A stretch of 64,000 bases of DNA, from NCBI GenBank assembly GCA_950097015.1, contig CATNEN010000039.1, positions 19,957,501 through 20,021,500 of the forward strand, written 5' to 3'. The number at the start of each line of letters is the position of its first letter. The first letter of the stretch is position 1. Below, piece after piece: positions 56,601-64,000 of the stretch. The stretch comes from Macrostomum hystrix. Its lineage: Eukaryota; Platyhelminthes; Macrostomidae. The notes below the pieces were generated by a model. It was not told the DNA's origin. It searched no databases and was given only the letters and a program-made list of their open reading frames with translations. A program made the translations under genes and the position numbers.

Positions 56601-58128
56601 TTCATTTGTGTCAGGATCAAAGAATAGGACCCATGTCTCATCCCCCGAGATGATCAGCATTCCAAAGTCACATTGCCTCAGTTTTTTGACTTGGCGTCGT
56701 TCATTTGCTGTGCCTTGAGCTCCGGTGTGAGGAGGCGGGGCGCCCAACAAGCTGAGATCTTCAAGAGATTCAAATCAGTGTTGACAACGTGCAGGGTCGG
56801 CCAGATCCTGGCTGGTCATCGACTGTGGACTGTCCGTCCTTAGACCGTTCGATCCATCCGTAAATGACCGTTCTATTGATGCTGATCTCACCATGGATAG
56901 AGAAAAGATGCTTCGCTTTTTTGGCTCCGCTCCATCATGCCAACTCCAACTTTTGGGACACCCCTCGTAATGAAGAGTCGAAAATCAGGGGATAATGGAT
57001 TAGAGGATACTGGATCGCAGATCAGAGGATGGTGGAATATTGGATAAGAGAATTTGTGGATAATTAGTTAATTGATTGATTACACCTGCCCCAATCGGGC
57101 CAGATGTGCAGCCGACAGCACAGCCGCAGCTAATGCGCGGCGCATCTGAAGGCTGCGTACAGCTGTTCAGTCCATGGACTAGGGGGACGCCACACCCACC
57201 TTCAATTATCCCAGCTGATGCTGGTACCCATTTAACAGCTGGGTGAACTGAAGCACTGCAGAGTTAAGTGTCTAGCTAAAGGACAGAAATTGTTCCAGTG
57301 GAGTCGGGAATCGAACCCCCGACCTTTGAGTCCGACGCCCTAACCACTAGGCTACAACCTCTTGGGGATGATGTATTACTGGATAACTGGACTGTAAATT
57401 AGAGGATTTATAGATGATGGGTTTGAATTATTGGATAATGGGATTGTAGATTAGATGATTGTGGGATATGTTATTAGAGAATTGTGGGATAATTGATTAG
57501 AGAATTGTGGGATAATTAATTTGAGGATTTTCGGATAATTTATTAGGGGATTGTGGGACAATTTTTTGACGATAACTGGATTGTAGATAAGAGGATTACG
57601 GGATAATGGATTAGAGGATAATGTGATTTTCGATAATACGATTTGGGGATAATTTATATTTAGATAAGATTATTAGAGATAATGGATTAAAGTATTAATA
57701 TCTGTTTGATTAGACAATTTTGAGTTCATTAATTTGATTTATTGAGTGTCGTTAAATTAGATGAGAAAGGATAATTTAGTTAAAACTTTTATCGTCAAAT
57801 CGAATTCAATTGTCCCAATTGCAGAGCCAAGCTGCTGCTAATAGTTGAGCTGACATTCCTGCTCACATTCTTCCTGATGCGCGCTGTCGTCGGCGGCTGC
57901 CTTATTGTATCCTACCTGGCTAATCCAAACACAGATTATCTGGGCCGTCTTGGAGCCCTGACTATGTTCAGTATTGGCCTTGCATTTCTTGGTCAGATTA
58001 TGGGTCAAGCCTGCAGGCGTATTGGGCGAGCCAATGTGACCAAGAATTTATCAAAATGTCAGCTTGATTTGACGAAATTTCGTGTCGCTAATGGCGACAA
58101 CAATAACGAAGTTAAAAAGGCCGCGTAA
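53614..58128 (+). CDS. TLCD5: TLC domain protein, TLCD5/TMEM136 family, 3 coding exons
   Basis: A multi-pass membrane protein of the TRAM-LAG1-CLN8 class; the biochemical role of TLCD5 is not well established. Exons: 53614-53842, 55655-55925, 57825-58128; phases agree and give 267 aa. Family blocks: SEWRCRLVTVGHA (exon 1), LGYFLFDLAWCLL with GPLMLLHHCASVFG (exon 2, including the paired His), and ISNPLLQLRWFLR, which closely parallels the TMEM136 NPLLQMRWFLRE block. Exon 3 encodes hydrophobic segments (LLLIVELTFLLTFFLMRA; about 220-240) and an Asn/Lys-rich tail. Start is the first in-frame ATG after a likely 5' UTR acceptor. Introns 1 and 2 hold arrays; intron 2 also holds a mariner remnant and a SINE. 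Confidence 0.88.
53885..54595. repeat. 33/34-bp minisatellite, TLCD5 intron 1
   Basis: The unit starts ATGACGAACCACCTGATGTT and continues AATGACCTATAATT. At the 5' end TTAAT and TTTAAT versions alternate almost one to one, suggesting a two-unit higher-order repeat. About 20 copies, starting about 45 bp after the donor. Confidence 0.93.
55070..55530. repeat. 28-bp minisatellite, TLCD5 intron 1
   Basis: Unit ATCAATTAGGATAATATCCC plus ATTCTCAG, about 16 copies with AATGTCCC and CCCAGACAATTAGGAC variants. A second unrelated array in the same intron. Confidence 0.92.
56240..56960 (-). pseudogene. Decayed mariner-family transposase, TLCD5 intron 2
   Basis: On the minus strand, fragments read INRTVIYGWIERSKDG, GSGRPCTLST, SGDETWVLFFDPDTNEES and then, in another frame, RHDARPHTVEKTMEKIDQ and LLPDPPY. 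These match the order of the Tc1/mariner transposase: HTH end, first catalytic Asp in GDETW, and second Asp in HDxxPH. A stop and a frameshift separate the pieces and the third Asp region is degenerate, so it is inactive. Confidence 0.85.
57060..57365 (-). mobile_element. Full tRNA-derived SINE (inverted copy), TLCD5 intron 2
   Basis: Read on the minus strand it starts CCAAGAGGTTGTAGCCTAGT, has a B-box GGTTCGATTCC and the same body and tail as 43211-43538, ending near TGATTACACC. Flanked on both sides by degenerate GGATAATTGATTAGAG-type repeats (57000-57060 and 57380-57690), so it inserted into an older array. Confidence 0.9.
57370..57700. repeat. Degenerate ATTAGAGGATNNTGGGATAA array
   Basis: Roughly 20-22 bp irregular units around GGATAATTGATTAGAGAATT, continuing the stretch at 56985-57060 that the SINE split. 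Confidence 0.7.
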
Positions 58129-58379
58129 AAAATTTATTATTAACTGTCAGGTTTTTGTCATTCGTACAAAAACAAGTTTTTATACTAGCGTGTTGATCGC
58201 AAATGCACTCTTTGGTTTGGGTTTAACTATTTGTCGTAGATCTGTCAAGTCTGTCATCAAGTATTTTTCTTATAGAATTTGGGCATTTTATTTCGAAGGA
58301 GTCATTCAAGTCTTAGGAGAATCTTCTATGAGGTCATAGAAGAATCACTTCATGTTGGTCAGAAAAAAGTCCCTGAATG

Positions 58380-59200
58380 ATGATCATAAATGATACTTCA
58401 GAATGGTCAGAGATGATACTTCAGAATGGTCATAGATGGTACTTCAGAATGGTCATAGATGGTACTTCAGGAAATGGTCATAGATGGTACTTCAGGAAAT
58501 GGTCATAGATGGTACTTCAGAATGGTCATAGATGGTACTTCAGGAAATGGTCATAGATGGTACTTCAGAATGGTCATAGATGGTATTTCAGAATGGTCAT
58601 AGATGGTACTTCAGGAAATGGTCATAGATGGTACTTCAGAATGGTCATAGATGGTACTTCAGGAAATGGTCATAGATGATACTTCAGAATGGTCATAGAT
58701 GGTACTTCAGAATGGTCATAGATGGTATTTCAGAATGGTCATAGATGGTACTTCAGGAAATGGTCATAGATGGTACTTCAGAATGGTCATAGATGGTACT
58801 TCAGGAAATGGTCATAGATGGTACTTCAGAATGGTCATAGATGGTACTTCAGAATGGTCAGAGATGATACTTCAGAATGGTCATAGATGGTACTTCAGAA
58901 TGGTCATAGATGGTATTTCAGAATGGTCATAGATGGTACTTCAGGAAATGGTCATAGATGGTACTTCAGAATGGTCATAGATGGTACTTCAGGAAATGGT
59001 CATAGATGGTACTTCAGAATGGTCATAGATGGTACTTCAGGAAATGGTCATAGATAGTACTTCAGAATGGTCAGAGATGGTACTTCAGGGTGGTCATAGA
59101 TGGTTCTTCAGGATGGTCATTAGTGGTTAATTCCAGGATTTTCTTCAATGGCTTGTTGGTCATAGATTGGTCATAGATTGGTCATAGATGGCTTACTATT
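58380..59200. repeat. 23/25-bp minisatellite downstream of TLCD5
   Basis: Unit GGTCATAGATGGTACTTCAG followed by AAT or GAAAT; the two forms alternate in runs. About 33 copies, beginning about 250 bp after the TLCD5 stop. Confidence 0.94.
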
Positions 59201-59849
59201 CAGGTTGGTCATAGATTGACCAATCATTTCTTCTTATAAAAATTTCTGTCGCAGTATCTATGGTGCTTAACAAGAAATGTTTATTAAATGCTATTTTGAC
59301 TTAAGATATTGAATGCCGTATTAGAGAAACAATTTTAATGACAAGTAAATGCAATTATATGTATGTCTAATTAATTTATTTTCTGATTTCGTTTAGAAGA
59401 GCAAATATGTTTCTTTGTGATCTGTACCTGACATCAAATATCTAATATTGTGCCTTATCATAAAAGATAATAAAAGTATATTGTTTTCTTTCAGCATGTT
59501 CATTATCGATGCTTTTTTATGATTTGTTATATAAAAGAGACACCTGATTTTTCTCATTATCTGTAAGTGATCTCTGCGTGTGTACTGTTTAATATTTTTA
59601 TTATTTCTAAATAATTTTCCTACTGAGAAAAAATTCCGTTATAATTGCCAACGTTTTGACAATTTATTTCGTTAGGCAATAGAAACTAACAATTAATTTT
59701 CTAAACAAATACATGCATAATTTTACTCACTTTATACAATTGTCAGACTGTAGATGGCAACGAACATGAAGAATTTCTTGTTTAAACCAACAATTTCTTT
59801 CTTTTGACTACCTTAGGTTCATTCCGTTATTTATAAACTGGGTTGTCTA
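59201..59849. other. Intergenic, no gene seen
   Basis: AT-rich unique sequence between two arrays. Confidence 0.4.
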
Positions 59850-61810
59850 TATTGATTCCCTTATCCCACAGTGGGTCGCCGATATTGATTCCCTTATCCC
59901 ACAGTGGGTCGCCGATATTGATTCCCTTATCCCACAGTGGGTCGCCGATATTGATTCCCTTATCCCACAGTGGGTCGCCGATATTGATTCCCTTATCCCA
60001 CAGTGGGTCGCCGATATTGATTCCCTTATCCCACAGTGGGTCGCCGATATTGATTCCCTTATCCCACAGTGGGTCGCCGATATTGATTCCCTTATCCCAC
60101 AGTGGGTCGCCGATATTGATTCCTTTATCCCACAGTGGGTCGCCGATATTGATTCCCTTATCCCACAGTGGGTCGCCGATATTGATTCCTTTATCCCACA
60201 GTGGGTCACCGATATTGATTCCCTTATCCCACAGTGGGTCGCCGATATTGATTCCCTTATCCCACAGTGGGTCGCCGATATTGATTCCCTTATCCCACAG
60301 TGGGTCGCCGATATTGATTCCCTTATCCTACAGTGGGTCGCCGATATTGATTCCTTTATCCCACAGTGGGTCGCCGATATTGATTCCCTTATCCTACAGT
60401 GGGTCGCCGATATTGATTCCCTTATCCCACAGTGGGTCGCCGATATTGATTCTCTTATCCTACAGTGGGTCGCCGATATTGATTCTCTTATCCTACAGTG
60501 GGTCGCCGATATTGATTCCCTTATCCTACAGTGGGTCGCCGATATTGATTCCTTTATCCTACAGTGGGTCGCCGATATTGATTCCCTTATCCTACAGTGC
60601 GTCGCCGATATTGATTCCTTTATCCTACAGTGGGTCGCCGATATTGATTCCTTTATCCTACAGTGGGTCGCCGATATTGATTCCTTTATCCCACAGTGGG
60701 TCGCCGATATTGACTCCCTTATCCTACAGTGGGTCGCCGATATTGAATCCCTTATCCTACAGTGGGTCGCCGATATTGATTCCCTTATCCTACAGTGGGT
60801 CGCCGATATTGACTTCCTTATCCTACAGTGGGTCGCCGATATTGATTCCCTTATCCTACAGTGGGTCGCCGATATTGATTCCCTTATCCTACAGTGGGTC
60901 GCCGATATTGATTCCCTTATCCTACAGTGGGTCGCCGATATTGATTCCTTTATCCCACAGTGGGTCACCGATATTGATTCCCTTATCCCACAGTGGGTCG
61001 CCGATATTGATTCCTTTATCCCACAGTGGGTCACCGATATTGATTCCCTTATCCTACAGTGGGTCGCCGATATTGATTCCCTTATCCTATAGTGGGTCGC
61101 CGATATTGATTCCCTTATCCCACAGTGGGTCGCCGATATTGATTCCCTTATCCTACAGTGGGTCGCCGATATTGATTCCTTTATCCCACAGTGGGTCGCC
61201 GATATTGATTCCCTTATCCTATAGTGGGTCGCCGATATTGATTCCCTTATCCCACAGTGGGTCGCCGATATTGATTCCCTTATCCCACAGTGTGTCACCG
61301 ATATTGATTCCCTTATCCCACAGTGGGTCGCCGATATTGATTCCCTTATCCCACAGTGGGTCGCCGATATTGATTCCCTTATCCTACAGTGGGTCGCCGA
61401 TATTGATTCCCTTATCCCACAGTGGGTCGCCGATATTGATTACCTTATCCCACAGTGGGTCGCCGATATTGACTCCCTTATCCCACAGTGGGTCGCCGAT
61501 ATTGATTCCCTTATCCCACAGTGGGTCGCCGATATTGATTTCCTTATCCCACAGTGGGTCGCCGATATTGATTCCTTTATCCTACAGTGGGTCGCCGCTA
61601 TTGATTCCTTTATCCCACAGTGGGTCGCCGATATTGATTCCCTTATCCTACAGTGTGTCGCCGATATTGATTCTCTTATCTTATAGTGGGTCGCCGATAT
61701 TGATTCCCTTATCCCACAGTGGGTCGCCGATATTGATTCCCTTATCCTACAGTGGGTCGCCGATATTGATTCTCTTATCTTATAGTGGGTCGCCGATATT
61801 GATTCTGCAA
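59850..61810. repeat. 33-bp minisatellite (about 59 copies)
   Basis: Unit CCGATATTGATTCCCTTATC plus CCACAGTGGGTCG, a strict 33-bp period with C/T variation at a few fixed sites. Because 33 = 3 x 11 and the unit lacks stops, it is open on both strands and reads as an 11-residue repeat (SPILIPLSHSG) for over 600 residues. No start context, intron or non-repeat domain supports a gene. Confidence 0.96.
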
Positions 61811-62276
61811 AGCTTGAACATAATTTATCGCTCTTGTATGTTACTTGACATTATAATTTCAATTCGTGTATTAGAAATCTGTTTAATTGAAAATCTACCG
61901 ACTAGAATTTGTAGTTATTCAGCAGAAGCAAGTTGTTTACAAAACAATCTCCTAAAAAAGCGGTTAAAAGGCAATGAAGAAAACATTGCTACCAGTTCAA
62001 TCTATGATAAAATTTGGCGGTGCAAAAAATGTTCCGAATATTATTAGCATAGGCTATTGTTGTGACTTTAGATTAAAAATGCTCACCATTTTACCGCAGA
62101 CCACCTAAAACAAGAGTAAATGAAAACTAGAATTGTTTAGGCACTTGAGTCAGTTCTCATAATAAATAAGTTCGTGTGACACTGAGGGATGAGGAACAAA
62201 TGATCTAGTAAATAAAACAATGAATAGCTAACAATAGGTGCGTGAACTCTGGTTGCACTGACGGTGATCGATGCGC
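61811..62276. other. Myb/SANT gene 3' flank
   Basis: Unique AT-rich sequence; the open frame that runs in from the 33-bp array ends at 62047 by chance. Confidence 0.4.
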
Positions 62277-63360
62277 TCAAAGCATGAGATTGCAGCGGCA
62301 TGTTGCGGCGTCCTTAGCAACCGTTTGGTCGCCAGGCGATCGCAGTGAAGCCGAGATCTGTCGCAGGCTGGCTACAATGTCGCGCAATGCGGCGAGCTTG
62401 TCTCTTTCCACTCTGAGTCGGCGCTCTTCCACGCGCAACAGCCGACGCTCGAGCGCCTCAGTCTGGTCTGGATGATCGTCTCCGTGCTCGACGTCTGAAC
62501 GTGAGCTGCGGCGCCAGCGGCAACAGCTGCAGCAGCAGCAGCGTCGATGCTGCTGGTGACTCTTGTCGGCGGCTGACAGCGCCGGCTCCGAAATCGTCGG
62601 TGGCGCGGTTGTCTCGGCTAGAAGACGCCTTTGAAGCGTCTCAACCACCGTCAGGATTGACGGCTTTGTTGCTGTTGCGGCAGTCGCAGGAAGTGACGGC
62701 GGCGTTGGCATCAGAGGCAATGACGGTTGAGACGTCAACTGTCGCGTCAGTATGATCTCGGAGCGATCAATAACCAACGGACGCTCGTCCTTTTCCTCAA
62801 CGGACGACGCTTCGTAATCTTCGACGCTAATCTGTCTGTTCTCATGGTTGAGCACACTGAAGTCAGCAGGCTTGTCAGCAGTTGGCGTTGAATGCTCCAT
62901 CAGCTCGACGTCTACTACGGTGACAGCGGCGGCGCCTTCGAGTATCTCGATGACGCGACACTCAGCCGGTGTCAGCTGCTTCAATGCTTCGTTGGGGTCA
63001 GCGCCGTGGCAGACCTGGCCCAGTTCAGTCATCAGAGCCTCCTTCTTGGCTTTGGTGACCATGCGAAGGTTCTTCCATTTTTTGCGCACCTCGCTTACGG
63101 TTCTGTGCAGAGTGCCAGTTGAATTGACGCGGCTGGTTATCAACTGAGGGTGTTAAAGGATGCGTCGGTGTCTTCAGTACCCTGCAAAATACGCTCGTAA
63201 TAATAATAAGAATATAATTATTCTTTACCTGCCATTCGCGCTCCTTGATGGCCTTAGAAATTCTCCCTGGACAGGCGTTGGCAACAATTTCGCGACTGGC
63301 GGCTACACCGTCTATTAAGGTGTCCATCTCGGAGCTGCTGAAATTTGGCCTGCGTTTCAT
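62277..63360 (-). CDS. Myb/SANT-like (MADF/NAIF1-type) DNA-binding protein, 2 exons
   Basis: Likely a nuclear DNA-binding regulator, or a domesticated derivative of the Myb-like protein of Harbinger-type transposons. Exons: 63229-63360 and 62277-63143, phase 0, 332 aa. The domain spans the intron: KRRPNFSSSEMDTLIDGV and IKEREWQ in exon 1, then LITSRVNSTGTLHRTVSEV and RKKWKNLR in exon 2. The middle is acidic and low-complexity; a His/Cys run (HQQHRRCCCCSCCRW, from CAG/TGC repeats) follows. The C-terminus is a charged helix (ERRLLRVEERRLRVERDKLA), probably coiled coil. Start ATG at 63360 has GGCAAAACA before it. The frame extends upstream to 63462 without an ATG. Related to family PF13873-type domains by pattern; the exact orthologue is not recognised. 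Confidence 0.82.
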
Positions 63361-64000
63361 TGTTTTGCCTTCTTCTATAGCTAGCCTGCGGACTAGGCTT
63401 TGAACTAGCGGCCTCGCTTCGTCCTGAATTTCTCTTGAACAAATTCTAAGAAAGCTGAGCACACAAGTTAACCATGCGTGAGAAGCCTTTACTAAAATAT
63501 GGAGCGGTATAGGGGAAGTAGCTAATCTACTGGCTAAAGCCCGAGCGAGTGAAGACTCACTATTCTAGGGCTTGCGGGAGAGACGGAGGGGAGAAGAGCA
63601 TTATAGGGTGGTGGTGGTGGGGGGGAATGAACGGAATCTGCTGTTCACCTCGTGAGCAGCAGATCAGACTAGTTGAGCACAACAGTCGAGCCGCACAGAC
63701 AAGTCACGGGTCTCAGAGCATACCTTATGCCATGGCTTATTAGCTACATGGTTACTCATTCGCATTGCGCGCGCATTGGTCGGTACCGAGTTTAGGGTCT
63801 CGTATTTTTATCAGCTTTACTTGTTCTTTATGTACATAGTACAAAGTCATAGCTATAGGCTTAAAATGCTGTAGCGGCTCATTGTTTTGGACCTATAGAA
63901 AAGCTCTTCTGACTTTGACTTAGACTAACTAGACTAGCCAGTCTATAAAGGACTATATTATAGGGACTGTATCTAGGGTTAATCTGAGCTTAAGCTTTTG
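63361..64000. other. Upstream flank of the Myb/SANT gene
   Basis: Holds the probable promoter. No array or SINE seen; a short GGT/G run (63605-63625) and a GCGCGCGC patch near 63768 are present. Confidence 0.4.

Noticed and set aside
59843-62047. 734-residue plus-strand open frame
   Set aside because: A strict 33-bp tandem repeat with no stop reads open on both strands (483 residues on the other). There is no intron structure, conserved domain or codon bias.

Overview
This is a window of an animal nuclear genome. The genes have many introns with GT-AG boundaries and matching exon phases. The families are metazoan: long-chain acyl-CoA synthetase, DEG/ENaC channel, adenylate kinase 8, SCYL3 pseudokinase, TLCD5/TMEM136, SSUH2, and a Myb/SANT-like DNA-binding protein. 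Small genes, tRNA-derived SINEs and an extreme load of tandem repeats would suit an invertebrate, perhaps a flatworm, but the sequence alone does not fix the species. I saw no bacterial, phage, rRNA, genuine tRNA or CRISPR features.

Layout: ACSL (minus, 182-10035), DEG/ENaC channel (minus, 10953-14809), two tiny 'Met-Gly' genes (minus, 16676-16844 and about 19794-21421), SSUH2-like (plus, 24077-27613), a repeat-filled intergenic region (27614-34038), AK8 (minus, 34039-42205), SCYL3 (plus, 42865-51109), TLCD5/TMEM136 (plus, 53614-58128), a large 33-bp minisatellite (59850-61810), and a Myb/SANT-like gene (minus, 62277-63360). AK8 and SCYL3 are divergent, with 659 bp between their start codons. 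I joined the exons by hand using splice sites, phase and family resemblance. The models give about 654 aa (ACSL), 612 aa (ENaC), 396 aa (SSUH2), 487 aa (AK8), 758 aa (SCYL3), 267 aa (TLCD5) and 332 aa (Myb/SANT). Where I can recall the human counterpart, the length is similar.

The dominant feature is tandem repetition. Many introns and intergenic stretches hold their own array, with units from 5 bp to about 70 bp, and several introns are almost nothing else. The long open frames in these regions (for example 1690-3162, 13762-14409, 15087-16055, 47714-48672, 59843-62047) come from units that lack stops or are multiples of 3, and I do not call them genes. Mobile DNA includes a tRNA-derived SINE family, two inverted-repeat (MITE-like) insertions, a 181-bp foldback element and a decayed mariner transposase.

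Most worth a second look: two oppositely oriented arrays of the same 20-bp unit in one AK8 intron, which could form a very long hairpin in the pre-mRNA; a ten-copy, strictly 16-bp-periodic array of X-box (RFX-type) sites in an SSUH2 intron, with further consensus X-boxes elsewhere; the pair of tiny TATA-driven Met-Gly genes; a (CAG)12 tract that begins exactly at a splice acceptor in SCYL3; and a lost P-loop lysine in the second AK8 kinase domain.
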